Below, piece by piece: positions 9,284-17,823 of a stretch of DNA of 46,373 nt (within the stretch, counting starts at the first letter, position 1; each line of letters starts with the position of its first letter). A program made the position numbers and the translations under genes. This DNA comes from JBBRCX01 sp038204465 (GTDB lineage Bacteria > Planctomycetota > Phycisphaerae > Tepidisphaerales > Tepidisphaeraceae). Under the pieces are notes generated by a model. It ran no database searches. It was not told the origin of the DNA and was given only the letters and a program-made list of their open reading frames with translations. Location: assembly GCA_038204465.1 (NCBI GenBank), contig JBBRCX010000029.1:1-46373 (forward strand). The letters run 5' to 3'.

Positions 9284-9802
9284 TCAGATAGCGGCACCGC
9301 ACTCGGGGCAGCGGCTGGGGGAGGCCCGGAGGTCATAACCGCACACACAGCATTGGCCACGGGATCTGTGGCGCAGATGCCGCGCTTGCCAGACAACGCG
9401 GCCAATACAACTCAAAGCGGTTCCGACAAATAGTACCGACACCACACCAAACGGCATGCACAGATGTCGCCAACGTACTCGTACGAGGGGTTCTTCCGCC
9501 CCAGGCCTTCCACCCACCATGCTGGTATCGAAGACTTGCTGATGAGGAGGCAGTTCCACAGTCCTCAACATCCAGGTAATTCGCTCGCTAAGGGTCATTT
9601 CTCGCTGTCTGAAACTTGCAAGGCATATCCGGTGGTCTTCATAGTCGAGGCACCAGAGATTGCCTGAGAGTTGAAACTCGAACCCTTTACCCGGCGTCGC
9701 CAGATTTTTGCACAATAGCGCAATCCCTACCGCGAAGACCGATAGGGTGAGCAGACAGTAGAGGCCGAATAAATACTTCACAGTTCGCCACATGCCGGCC
9801 AA
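9284..9802 (-). CDS. Membrane protein with C-terminal planctomycete-type zinc ribbon
   Basis: The 172-residue protein has an N-terminal membrane helix (YLFGLYCLLTLSVFAVGIALL), an extracytoplasmic loop with Trp, Asp and Cys residues, a second helix (MPFGVVSVLFVGTALSCIGRVVW) and a C-terminal zinc ribbon, CCVCGYDLRASPSRCPECGAA. The CGYDLRA...RCPECG ribbon is a recurrent tail on small planctomycete membrane proteins of unknown role. The ribbon would face the cytoplasm if both helices span the membrane. ATG at 9802 or at 9793 are both possible starts. It follows the 9858 gene on the same strand by 55 bases and may form a pair with it. Confidence 0.75.
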   Translation of the reverse strand: MAGMWRTVKYLFGLYCLLTLSVFAVGIALLCKNLATPGKGFEFQLSGNLWCLDYEDHRICLASFRQREMTLSERITWMLRTVELPPHQQVFDTSMVGGRPGAEEPLVRVRWRHLCMPFGVVSVLFVGTALSCIGRVVWQARHLRHRSRGQCCVCGYDLRASPSRCPECGAAI

Positions 9803-9857
9803 TCCGTGGTCAGCCTTCGCACCAGATGCTCACACGGAACTCTTCCTTCTATTTTTG

Positions 9858-10376
9858 TCAAAGTAGCAATGCCAGCTTTTCTTCTTCCGTGGGCACGATT
9901 CCTGACACCCGTTGCGTCGTCGTTGGACGCCACCAGGGCGGGGGCAAGGCGTACTTATCGAGAATCACGTCAAGAAGCTTTCCATCGTCTGAGAACTGGA
10001 ATTCGATTGCGATCGTCCGGTCGCCCACCAGCAGACTGCCTGAGCCGAGTCGCTTGAGCCCCCGCACGATGGATCGTTGCCCCTGACCCCCACTTCCCCG
10101 AAAGCCGACGAATCCTCCGCCGCTATTGAGCACTTGGAAACCATGGCCGTCCAACCAGCTTGCAGCGTCATCAAATGTCGTCGCTGGTGTAATTTCACTT
10201 TTGGCGACGGTTAACCATGACTCGCCAATACGATTGTATCGGTTGTCGCGAATCAATCCGATGCACAGCCATGCGCAAATGACCAGGCCGACGGCGATGA
10301 GAAATCGGCGCAGCGGCCGTTTCGGATTTGGGCCAGGCCCATTTCGTTGAAGATTCGGTGCCACGCGACACCTCAC
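9858..10376 (-). CDS. Single-pass membrane-anchored hypothetical protein (172 aa)
   Basis: After a basic N terminus (NPKRPLRRF) there is one membrane helix (LIAVGLVICAWLCIGLI). The remaining 125 residues form a soluble domain with SWLTVAKSEITPATTFDDAASWLDGHGFQV and later RTIAIEFQFSDDGKLLDVILDKYALPPPWW. I do not recognise the domain. The alternation of short strands with D/G turns suggests a small alpha/beta fold outside the membrane. The start may be internal, since the basic residues just before the helix are enough for an N-in anchor. It lies upstream of the zinc-ribbon membrane protein in the same direction. Confidence 0.6.
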   Translation of the reverse strand: MRCRVAPNLQRNGPGPNPKRPLRRFLIAVGLVICAWLCIGLIRDNRYNRIGESWLTVAKSEITPATTFDDAASWLDGHGFQVLNSGGGFVGFRGSGGQGQRSIVRGLKRLGSGSLLVGDRTIAIEFQFSDDGKLLDVILDKYALPPPWWRPTTTQRVSGIVPTEEEKLALLL

Positions 10377-10560
10377 AATGGCATCTGGAGAGGGACACCA
10401 TCAGACTCCCTCCTTGCCGCGCCGAAAAGACGGTGTCGTCTGGTCAGAGGGTTAGGAAGTGTACTGCCCCGGGCTCCAGCGGAGAAAGGCGGCGATGCGG
10501 AGGGTTGGAAACCCGCCGGTGCGAAAGCGGCGGCGAATGTCTGGCGCGGCGAGGAGAAGA

Positions 10561-10586
10561 GGGCGGGTTTGAAACCCGCCCCTACA
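10561..10586 (+). repeat. REP-like palindrome, copy 2
   Basis: GGCGGGTTTGAAACCCGCC (10562-10580) followed by CCTACA matches the copy at 6876-6904 through the palindrome and its tail. The pair flanks the 7-10 kb accessory region in the same orientation. Confidence 0.8.
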
Positions 10587-10685
10587 GCGGGATCGCATGC
10601 GGTGTCCCGCGTGATGAGAGCGCGATCACGGCGGTTGGGTGGCCTCGGGGGCGGCTGTGGATCGGTGCGGCTTATTCATGGCAAC

Positions 10686-10860
10686 GGGTTGGGGCGGGAG
10701 TGGCGGGTGGATGGTTGGAGTTTGGCGAGTGGCTGGGGAGTGGGTGGGGAGTGGGTGGTGTGCGGACGGCGGGGAGATGGGTGACTTGCGGTTCGGCTAT
10801 GGATGGCGGATGGGTGGGGATTGGGGTGGTGATGGCGGGCCGATGGTCGGGGGATGGGGT
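10686..10860 (+). other. G-rich tract with canonical G-quadruplex motif
   Basis: The plus strand carries many runs of three or more G. The tightest set, 10735-10755, has four runs (GGGG, GGG, GGGG, GGG) with loops AGT, T and AGT. This meets the usual definition of an intramolecular G-quadruplex. It lies about 300 bases upstream of the DUF1579 gene on the coding strand. Confidence 0.6.
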
Positions 10861-11051
10861 CGAGCTGGGTTTGACGGGCGAAAATGCGGTTTCTGGCTTG
10901 CCTTGGGCAGGCCCCCGGGGATCGTGGCAATGGTTCTGTGATCGTGCTGGGCGCGGTGGCGCGGGGAAGCGATGGATCTTGCCGCTTTTCGAATCCCTCG
11001 GCATAGTTACGCGGCTGGGGGAAACCCTGTTGAATAAGAAAGGAGCGACTC

Positions 11052-11666
11052 ATGCGGGACTTCCGGATTTGTGCAATCGTGTGCGCGCTGATCGCGAGCA
11101 CGGCGGTGCTCTGGGCGGCGGAAGAGGGAGCTACGACGGCGGAGGATCGCAAGGGCGGCGCGGCGGCCATGATGGAGGCGTGGATGAAGCTGGCAACGCC
11201 TGGGCCGCAGCATGAGAAACTCAAGACGCTGGCGGGCAAGTTCGACGCGGACGTCACGATGCAGATGATGCCCGACATGCCGGAGGAGAAAAGCAAGGGC
11301 AAGGCGGTGAACGAGATGATCTTCGACGGGCGGTACCTGAAGGGCGAGTATACCGGCACGATGAACGGCAAGCCGTTCCAGGGGATCGGGTACTGGGGCT
11401 TCGACAACCTGAAGCAGAAGTACTTCATGAGCTGGATGGATTCGATGAGCACCATGATGATGGTGGCCGAGGGAACGGCGGACGAAGCGGGGAAGGTGTT
11501 CACCTTTAACGGCGAGTGCCTGGACCCGGTGAGCAAGAAGAAGATGCCGATCCGGCAGGTGTTGACGATCGAGGACGAAGACCATCACACGTACGAATCC
11601 TACCGGACGGGAACGGACGGGAAGGAGTTCAAAGACCTGACGGTGAAGTACACGCGGGCGAAGTGA
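11052..11666 (+). CDS. DUF1579 family exported protein (204 aa)
   Basis: The product has a signal peptide (MRDFRICAIVCALIASTAVLWA). It then has the family start GPQHEKLKTLAGKFDADVTM, the conserved region KGKAVNEMIFDGRYLKGEYTG and GIGYWGFDNLKQKYFMSWMDSMSTMMM, and a C-terminal TYESYRTGTDGKEFKDLTVKYTR. DUF1579 proteins are lipocalin-like beta proteins of unknown function, often exported in planctomycetes. It is unusually rich in Met. AAAGGAG lies about seven bases before the ATG at 11052. A strong terminator follows, so the gene is monocistronic. Confidence 0.85.
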   Translation: MRDFRICAIVCALIASTAVLWAAEEGATTAEDRKGGAAAMMEAWMKLATPGPQHEKLKTLAGKFDADVTMQMMPDMPEEKSKGKAVNEMIFDGRYLKGEYTGTMNGKPFQGIGYWGFDNLKQKYFMSWMDSMSTMMMVAEGTADEAGKVFTFNGECLDPVSKKKMPIRQVLTIEDEDHHTYESYRTGTDGKEFKDLTVKYTRAK

Positions 11667-11713
11667 GCGGGAAGATACGGGCGAGATGTTTCTCTCCACT
11701 TGTGGGCAACATG

Positions 11714-11745
11714 GCCCTTCAACGAACGCGTTGAAGGGCTTTTTT
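11714..11745 (+). terminator. Rho-independent terminator after the DUF1579 gene
   Basis: GCCCTTCAAC (11714-11723) pairs perfectly with GTTGAAGGGC (11730-11739) over a 6-base loop and is followed by six T. Confidence 0.95.
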
Positions 11746-11836
11746 GTTCATGGTGGACAAGGCCGGTCAAACTGGTAGCTTCGGTCATACAGCGTTTTCA
11801 GGAAACTTAACACCGCATACGGGACAAACAGAGACA

Positions 11837-13219
11837 ATGAGCACGGTCATTCAGAAGGGCAAGATTTTCGCGGGCGTTGGCGAGGCGGATATTACGCCGG
11901 CGTTGGGGATTCAGATGGCGGGAGATGTGGACCGCAGGCGGCCGGTGGAGGAAATCCGGGCGCCGCTGCTGGTGCAGGCGCTCGTCGCCGAGGTGTCGGG
12001 GAAGAAGATCTGCTTCGTGTCGATGGATGCGCTGGGAACGACGCGGAAGTATGGGGAGCGGCTGCGCAAGGAGATCGCCGAGGCGATTGGCACTACGCCG
12101 GACGCGGTTGTCGTTCACGGAAAGCAGAGCCACTCAGCGCCGATGGTCGGGCACCATGCGGTCAGCGAGGAGTGCGACCTGGTGCCGCCTGACATGGACT
12201 GGATCCGAGGCGGCGACCTGCGCTACATCGAGCCGTTCTTTGAAGGAGTGCACAAAGCCGTCAAGCAGGCGAACCGATCGCTGCGCCCGGTGCGCATCAA
12301 GGCGGGCCGGGCGATGGAAGGACGCGTGGCGTTCAACCGGCGGTTCGTGATGCGCGAGGGAAAGGTGAAGACGCACCCGCCGCTGTGCAGTCCGGACATA
12401 TTGTACGCGGAAGGCCCGGTCGATCCCGAAGTGGGCGTGGCGTTGCTGGTGGATGAGGCGGATGATCCGGTGACGGCGCTGCTTCACTTCACCTGCCACC
12501 CGGTGCATGGATATCCGATGCGATGGGTTTCGCCCGACTGGCCGGGGGCGTGGGTGGAGGGCGTGCGAAAGCTGCTGAAGGGGAAGGCGATCCCGTTGGT
12601 GATCAACGGCGCGTGCGGGAACGTGCATCATACGAATCACCTGAATCCGCATAACAGCGAGACCGACACCATCGAGATCATGGGTGAGCGTCTGACGGAA
12701 ACCACCCAGACGATCCTGAACCGGCTGCAGCCGCTGGAATCGGACTCGCTGGCGTGGTCGAGCCGCGTTGTGAACCTGCCGTGGCGCACGATGCCGGCTG
12801 AGAAGATCGAAGCCGCGCGGGAGTTGATCGCGCGGCGGCCAAGACCGGTTCCGGACAAGGATGGCGCGATCGGGTGGGACTGGGTTTTCGCGGCGGCCAC
12901 GCTCGACCTGGAGGCGCGGAAGGCGAAGCAACCCTATTACGACCTGGAAGTGCAGGTGCTGCGCCTGGGAGACCTGTGCATCGTCTGTTGGCCGGGCGAG
13001 CCCTTTGTCGAGGCGCAACTGGAAGTGAAGCGCACGTCTCCAAAACCGTACACCTTCGTTGCCCATTGGTGTACCGATGATGTGAGTTACATGCCCACGA
13101 AGCGCGGCTACGAAGGCGGCGGGTTTGAGGTGGATCTGCCCTGGTGCAGACTGGCGGCCGGCTCGCTGGAGACCATTGCCGAGGAATCGAGTCGGATGGT
13201 TGAGGAGATCTGCCGCTGA
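11837..13219 (+). CDS. Neutral/alkaline ceramidase-like hydrolase (460 aa)
   Basis: The protein resembles the N-terminal catalytic domain of neutral/alkaline non-lysosomal ceramidases, a zinc-dependent amidase fold widely used in planctomycetes. Features in order are the start GVGEADITPALGIQMAGD, AVVVHGKQSHSAPMVG (family HSH-type ligand region, here QSHS), ALLHFTCHPVHGYPMRWVSPDWPG (second His and substrate Ser/Asp region), INGACGNVHHTNH and VQVLRLGDLCIVCWPGEPFVE. The ATG at 11837 is chosen by homology, and the earlier in-frame ATG at 11744 lies in the T-tract of the preceding terminator. There is no signal peptide and no C-terminal immunoglobulin-like domain, so this is a cytoplasmic short form. 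The substrate may be another amide. Confidence 0.8.
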   Translation: MSTVIQKGKIFAGVGEADITPALGIQMAGDVDRRRPVEEIRAPLLVQALVAEVSGKKICFVSMDALGTTRKYGERLRKEIAEAIGTTPDAVVVHGKQSHSAPMVGHHAVSEECDLVPPDMDWIRGGDLRYIEPFFEGVHKAVKQANRSLRPVRIKAGRAMEGRVAFNRRFVMREGKVKTHPPLCSPDILYAEGPVDPEVGVALLVDEADDPVTALLHFTCHPVHGYPMRWVSPDWPGAWVEGVRKLLKGKAIPLVINGACGNVHHTNHLNPHNSETDTIEIMGERLTETTQTILNRLQPLESDSLAWSSRVVNLPWRTMPAEKIEAARELIARRPRPVPDKDGAIGWDWVFAAATLDLEARKAKQPYYDLEVQVLRLGDLCIVCWPGEPFVEAQLEVKRTSPKPYTFVAHWCTDDVSYMPTKRGYEGGGFEVDLPWCRLAAGSLETIAEESSRMVEEICR

Positions 13220-13290
13220 CAATCTCTTCTCACGCAATGGTCATCATCGTGAATCTCATCGCCCGAGGGTGGCTGGTTCGGTAATGCATT

Positions 13291-14007
13291 GTGAGAACAT
13301 CGGAGTCACAAATTCGCCGCTTCCACGAGGATGGCTTTACCACGATCGAAGCTCTGATCGATTCAGAAACGATCGGGCAGCTGCGCGAGTTGTACGATCA
13401 ATTCATCGACGGCCAGATCGATTGCGGCACTGAGTATGGGAAATTCCTTGGCGGCGTGACGCGGCACGTGATGCAGCCGCATCTGCATCATCCTTACTTC
13501 AATGACAACCCGGCTCTTTCAGCAGGCAGGGAGATCGCCAGAGAACTATCGGGGTATGTGGAACCGCAGCTGAGTTACGACATGTTGATCACGAAGCCGC
13601 CGGGACATGGGAAGGAGACGCCGTGGCATCAGGATTATGCCTACGCCGAGGCGCCGGTAGTTCCAGCGGGGACGAAGATTCCAATTCATAGTCTTCAATT
13701 CTGGGTGGCGCTGGATAATGTGGACTTCGCCAACGGCTGCATGTGTTTCGTGCCGGGGATGCATTGCGGTCCGACATTGGAACACGTCGTTTGCGGCGGC
13801 GACCCGATGGACAAGGATCGCATGCTGGCGATCAATGATCCCTCCAACACATTGGACTTGAACGAGAAGGTGGCCTGCCCATTGAACGCGGGGGGCTGCA
13901 CGGTTCATATGCTGGGGACGCCTCATTACACGCCCGGAAACACGACGCGCGATCGGCCGCGGCGCGCATATATTTTCAATCTTATCGATGGGCAATCGGC
14001 ATCCTGA
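13291..14007 (+). CDS. Phytanoyl-CoA dioxygenase (PhyH) family protein
   Basis: This is an Fe(II)/2-oxoglutarate-dependent oxygenase of the PhyH family (238 residues). It opens with RRFHEDGFTTIEALID, the usual N-terminal strand and helix. The iron ligands are visible as the HxD in ETPWHQDYAYAE and the distal His in TVHMLGTPHYTPGN. The Arg that binds 2-oxoglutarate is probably in NTTRDRPRRAYIFNL. LQFWVALDNVDFANGCMCFVPGMH is the standard core. It starts with GTG at 13291 because no in-frame ATG fits, and the binding site is weak. It follows the ceramidase-like gene by 71 bases on the same strand. The substrate is unknown; hydroxylation of a small metabolite is the family role. Confidence 0.85.
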   Translation: MRTSESQIRRFHEDGFTTIEALIDSETIGQLRELYDQFIDGQIDCGTEYGKFLGGVTRHVMQPHLHHPYFNDNPALSAGREIARELSGYVEPQLSYDMLITKPPGHGKETPWHQDYAYAEAPVVPAGTKIPIHSLQFWVALDNVDFANGCMCFVPGMHCGPTLEHVVCGGDPMDKDRMLAINDPSNTLDLNEKVACPLNAGGCTVHMLGTPHYTPGNTTRDRPRRAYIFNLIDGQSAS

Positions 14008-14122
14008 CTCGCGCGCGGACATTGCTTCCGTTGGGCAGGTGGGCAGTACGGACAGACGACCTGACGCTGGGACTTCCGCCGCTATGCCGCGGGAGTCGAT
14101 CCCGTTGCGTAGCCGAAAGCGG

Positions 14123-15499
14123 TTACAGGATGTCCTGATCGGAAGGATTGAAGCCAAGATGGCTGGGTGTCGCGCCGCGCATGGACAGGGTTTGAGGGTC
14201 TATGGAAGGCAGGCCGGGGCGGTCGTGATACGTGGGGCGCCAGGGTTGACCGCAGAGATTGGAGATGACCTGCCAGTTGGAGGCGGTAAGCGTGTAGTGG
14301 TGGTGGAAGAGGAAGCGTTGCAGGCCGGCCGAGCGCGAGGCGAGCAACATGCGGCGCAGCTCGTAACTGGGGAACGGATCGCCGCCGTGCGGGCGGCGGC
14401 CGGCGTCAACCCAGGGCATCACCCGCGCGGGATCGTTGCCAACGGCCGCCATGCTCTTGCGGGTTTCCTCCTGCACGATTCCGTCGAAGAACTCGTCGGG
14501 AAAGCCGTGGTCGAAGTCGTCGCGGGTTTTGATCCACGGCATGTCGAGGCCAAAGATGGCTTTGACGATACCCATGGCGGCGCCATCGGACATGCCGGGA
14601 TTCCACTCGGTGAGCACTTCGACGTAGCGAAAGACGGTGCCGTACATGCCGTCGAACCCGCGGTGCCAGAAGTAGTGCTTGGGGAGAATGACGTCAGGAA
14701 TCGCCGCAAAACGATGCAGATCGACGCCGGTCAGGCCGGCGAAGGCGGGAGAGCGCAGGCCCATTGCCAGCTTGAACGAAGCTGCGCCGTTTGAGCGCTG
14801 CGCCGCGACGTCTTCGAGGGAGCGGGCCCGGAACGCCATCCACTGGCGCAGGCCCTTGATGTCGCCGAACAACTCGGGGCAGCCGAACGGCGTGCCATCG
14901 TGCGTCCAGTCTCGGCGCTCGCGAGGCAAGTTGTGCAGACGATCGAACAACTCATCCTTCGCGGCCACGAGTGAGCGATAGTCAAAGCCAAGCGCCGCGC
15001 AGCGCGGCGCGATCGATTCAGGGAGGTCCTTGAAGATGTAGCTGTGATACCCCATCAGGTGCGGGCATATCTCGTAGCCCCATTCCGGGCCATCGATCAC
15101 TGCCCCACTGGCCATCGGGAAATGGCCCATCGTGTCGGCTGTCCGGGCGGCATAGGCGAGCGAGCATGACCGATCGCTCCAATGCCCGCCCGCCGCGTGA
15201 CTCGCGTAGTAGCCGGGCTCGAAGAGCCACACTTGAATTCCGCGCTGGACCGCGTCGGCGAGCATGCGCTCCAGGCTCCGCCTTTTCTGCGGACATGCAT
15301 CGGCGGGCGCGGATGGCGCGGCGCAGCCGAACTGTCGATAGATGCGCGGATCGGGATCATACGGAAGGTGTCCGCCGGCGAAGAGCAGTGGACCGAGGAC
15401 CATTCCTTCGATGCCCCCCTGCTGCCACGCGTCAAAGACCGGCTGGTAATTCTCCAGCATTGGCTCGACCTGCCGCATCACGTCCATCCAGCATCGCAT
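14123..15499 (-). CDS. Hypothetical TIM-barrel-like protein, possibly glycosidase-related (458 aa)
   Basis: I do not recognise a named family with confidence. The protein begins MRCWMDVMRQVEPMLENYQPVFDAWQQGG, then has FEPGYYASHAAGG, VIDGPEWGYEICPHLMGYHS, MPWIKTRDDFDHGFPDEFFDGIVQEETRKSM, RVMPWVDAGRRPHGGDPFPSYELRRMLLAS and GLQRFLFHHHYTLTASNW near the end. Acidic residues after barrel-like strands (DGPEWG; the PWVDAG strand end) and the aromatic content recall putative glycoside hydrolases of planctomycetes. There is no signal peptide. It converges on the PhyH gene and diverges from the amidohydrolase gene. Confidence 0.6.
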   Translation of the reverse strand: MRCWMDVMRQVEPMLENYQPVFDAWQQGGIEGMVLGPLLFAGGHLPYDPDPRIYRQFGCAAPSAPADACPQKRRSLERMLADAVQRGIQVWLFEPGYYASHAAGGHWSDRSCSLAYAARTADTMGHFPMASGAVIDGPEWGYEICPHLMGYHSYIFKDLPESIAPRCAALGFDYRSLVAAKDELFDRLHNLPRERRDWTHDGTPFGCPELFGDIKGLRQWMAFRARSLEDVAAQRSNGAASFKLAMGLRSPAFAGLTGVDLHRFAAIPDVILPKHYFWHRGFDGMYGTVFRYVEVLTEWNPGMSDGAAMGIVKAIFGLDMPWIKTRDDFDHGFPDEFFDGIVQEETRKSMAAVGNDPARVMPWVDAGRRPHGGDPFPSYELRRMLLASRSAGLQRFLFHHHYTLTASNWQVISNLCGQPWRPTYHDRPGLPSIDPQTLSMRGATPSHLGFNPSDQDIL

Positions 15500-15717
15500 G
15501 GTTGAAGCTTCGGGTTATTTCGTGGAGCGGGCAAGTAGCAGCGCAGGAATCAACCGATTTACGGGAATCGCGAGTTGCTCGAGCTTGGCGTCGTCGTCTT
15601 CCTTCCGGGCCGCGCTTCGGCCCTTTACGATGATGCAAACTTCGCCCGAGGAAACCGAGGCTAAGTGAGACGGATCGGGCGGCGACGAGATCCCGCGCTG
15701 AGTTGGGAACCGGAACG

Positions 15718-16554
15718 ATGAGCATCTCTGAATTGATCGCGATCGACGTGCATGGGCATTACGGGGAATACCGCCACCCCGGCCCGGAGCTGGCGAACCG
15801 GTGTATGACCGGCGACGCTGACACCGTGGTTGCCCGCGCCAAGGCGGCGCGGATTGGACTCACGATCGCCTCGCCGCTCTCCGGGCTGCTTCCGCGGGGA
15901 GGGGCGAGCGCGTTTGACGGAAATGAAGAGGCGTCGCGGATCATTTCGCAGACCAAGGGTTTGCTTCAGTACGTGATCGTGAACCCGCTGGAGAAGAACA
16001 CGTACGATCAGGCTCGCCGGCTGATCGGGCGGGGCAAGTGCGTCGGAATCAAGATTCATCCGGAAGAGCATGGTTATGCGATTGCGGCGCACGGCCGCGA
16101 GATCTTTGAATTCGCGGCGGAGTTTCGGGCAATTGTGCTGACGCACAGCGGCGAGCGCAGGAGCCTGCCCGACGACTACCTGCCATTCGCCAATGATTTT
16201 CCGCAGGTTAGCTTGATCCTGGCGCACATCGGCTGCAGCTACGACAGCGACCCGGGGCGGCAGGTGCGGGCGATGCAGAAGGCGAAGCACGACAATGTGT
16301 ACGCCGATACTTCGAGCGCGAAGAGCATCATGCCGGGGCTCATCGAGTGGGCGGTTGCAGAGGTCGGGGCTGGAAAGATTCTTTTCGGCACCGACACGCC
16401 GCTGTACTTCGCCGCGATGCAGCGGGCGCGCATCGACCACGCGGAAATGGACGAGCGGGCGAAATCCAGAATCCTGCGCGACAATGCCCTGGAGCTCTTC
16501 GGCCCGCTTGTCGCGACGCACTGGGAATCAATCGTCGACGGCGCACGAAGCTGA
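15718..16554 (+). CDS. Amidohydrolase family 2 (TIM-barrel metal hydrolase)
   Basis: The product is about 278 residues, normal for the Amidohydro_2 family of hydrolases and decarboxylases. It shows IDVHGHYGEYRHPG at the start (the HxH metal pair), VGIKIHPEEHGYAI in the middle (Lys-Ile-His strand), VLTHSGERRSLPDDYL, LILAHIGC (a further metal-site His), KILFGTDTPLYF (the final Asp ligand) and RILRDNALELFG, the classic family ending. The ATG at 15718 begins the homology; 15703 is an alternative. The M24-family gene starts 26 bases after its stop, so the two are an operon and probably act on one substrate. Confidence 0.85.
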   Translation: MSISELIAIDVHGHYGEYRHPGPELANRCMTGDADTVVARAKAARIGLTIASPLSGLLPRGGASAFDGNEEASRIISQTKGLLQYVIVNPLEKNTYDQARRLIGRGKCVGIKIHPEEHGYAIAAHGREIFEFAAEFRAIVLTHSGERRSLPDDYLPFANDFPQVSLILAHIGCSYDSDPGRQVRAMQKAKHDNVYADTSSAKSIMPGLIEWAVAEVGAGKILFGTDTPLYFAAMQRARIDHAEMDERAKSRILRDNALELFGPLVATHWESIVDGARS

Positions 16555-16580
16555 GGACTCGGCGGGAAACGGGGAAATGG

Positions 16581-17753
16581 ATGGCCGTCAACAACACGCT
16601 GTCATTCCCGACGCAGGAGTACGGCCGCCGTGTGCGGGCGGTCCAGCAGCAGGCGCAGCGGCTTGATCTTGATGTGATGCTGGCGACGACGATGGCCAGC
16701 GTCTGCTACCTGAGCGGAATCGAGAGCGTGTCGCCGCACAAGTTCTGGCTGGTGGCGGTGCCGCGCGAAGGTGCGCCGCTGCTCTTCTGCCAGGATTTCG
16801 AGAGCCACAACGCCGCGATAAGCTCGTGGCTGCCCGCGGAGTTTACCTATCCTGTCGGCGAAGATTCGGTGAGTTATGTCGTTGCGATGCTGCGGAAGCT
16901 GGGCTTCGCTTCTGCGCGGATCGGACTCGAGTCCGGATATTGCTGGTCATCGCTTTCGGTGCAGATGTACGCGCGAATGAAGCAGATGCTGCCCGACGCA
17001 GAATTTGTGGACGCGACGGAGGCGGTCTCGCGCGCCATGTCGATCAAGTCCGCGGTGGAAATCCAATGCGTGCGGAAGGCAGCGGGAATCACGAGCCAGG
17101 CGATGCGGGCCGCGATCGAGACGATTCGAGAAGGCGCGACCGACAACGACGTAGCGGCCGCGGCATACGCGGCGATGATCGGCGGCGGCAGCGAATACTC
17201 GGCGCTTCCGGTGATCGTGACCACCGGCGCCCGCAGCGGGATACCCCATTCGACGTTTCGCCGCGTTCCCATCTGCCGCGGTGATATGGTGTTCATCGAG
17301 ATCGCCGCCGCGATCAACCGTTATCACGCGCCGATGATGCGAACCGCAGTGTTGAATGAACCTGCGCCGCAGGTTGAGGGCCTCATGCGCGCCGCAGTGT
17401 CGAGTGTGAACACGATGATCGAGACGATTCGCCCGGGCGTGACGGCCCACATGGTTGCGGCAGCAGCACAGCGCTGCCTGCAGGGATTGCCCAGTGAGAT
17501 CGTCTGGCACGGCTATTACGGATACAGCGTCGGCCTGGGCTTTCCGCCGGAATGGTCGGATTGTCCGTCGCTGTTGATTCGTCTCGGGCATCACGACGTG
17601 TTGCAGCCCGGCATGGTGTTTCATTGCAGCACCTCATTGCGTGACGTCGGCGTTCGCGGCGTGACGTGCTGCGAAACCATTCTGGTCACAGAGGAGGGAT
17701 GCGAGGTGCTCACGGAGGGGAAGCGGGAGTTGAGCATTTGCCCACAGTGTTGA
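16581..17753 (+). CDS. M24-family creatinase/ectoine-hydrolase-like protein
   Basis: The 390-residue protein has an N-terminal creatinase domain (residues 1-155) and a C-terminal pita-bread domain. The region RSGIPHSTFRRVPICRGDMVFIE, then YHAPMMRTAVL, and later YGYSVGLGFPPEWSDCPS and QPGMVFHCSTSLRDVGVRG are characteristic of the ectoine-hydrolase (DoeA) and creatinase side of M24. The first Asp metal ligand of true aminopeptidases is Glu here (VFIEIA) and the second is lost (YHAPMMRT instead of Y..D.TRT). A two-metal Xaa-Pro peptidase mechanism is therefore unlikely and hydrolysis of a C-N bond in a small amine or cyclic amidine is more likely. It lies 26 bases after the amidohydrolase. The substrate is unknown. 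Confidence 0.8.
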   Translation: MAVNNTLSFPTQEYGRRVRAVQQQAQRLDLDVMLATTMASVCYLSGIESVSPHKFWLVAVPREGAPLLFCQDFESHNAAISSWLPAEFTYPVGEDSVSYVVAMLRKLGFASARIGLESGYCWSSLSVQMYARMKQMLPDAEFVDATEAVSRAMSIKSAVEIQCVRKAAGITSQAMRAAIETIREGATDNDVAAAAYAAMIGGGSEYSALPVIVTTGARSGIPHSTFRRVPICRGDMVFIEIAAAINRYHAPMMRTAVLNEPAPQVEGLMRAAVSSVNTMIETIRPGVTAHMVAAAAQRCLQGLPSEIVWHGYYGYSVGLGFPPEWSDCPSLLIRLGHHDVLQPGMVFHCSTSLRDVGVRGVTCCETILVTEEGCEVLTEGKRELSICPQC

Positions 17754-17823
17754 GGATCATCTCGAGACGGTTCGGGCGCTGGAGCGAAGCCGCGGACAAA
17801 CAACGCAAATGCAGGAGCGAACC

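Larger units (their letters stand above)
10377..11051. other. Repeat- and G-rich intergenic stretch of 675 bases
   Basis: Three strongly biased frames are open here on both strands, but their products (Gly/Trp/Arg-rich or Pro/His-rich) are artefacts of a G-rich strand. Real content is the second REP-like palindrome at 10561-10586, a diverged half copy near 10500-10517 (GGTTGGAAACCCGCC), and a G-rich tract at 10686-10860. Confidence 0.6.

Noticed and set aside
10328..11215. Gly/Trp/Arg-rich frames in the 10.3-11.2 kb region
   Set aside because: They come from a G-rich strand and contain repeats. There is no binding site and no recognisable motif.
14007..14122. Terminator between the convergent PhyH and barrel genes
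   Set aside because: No stem with a T-tract could be found on either strand.
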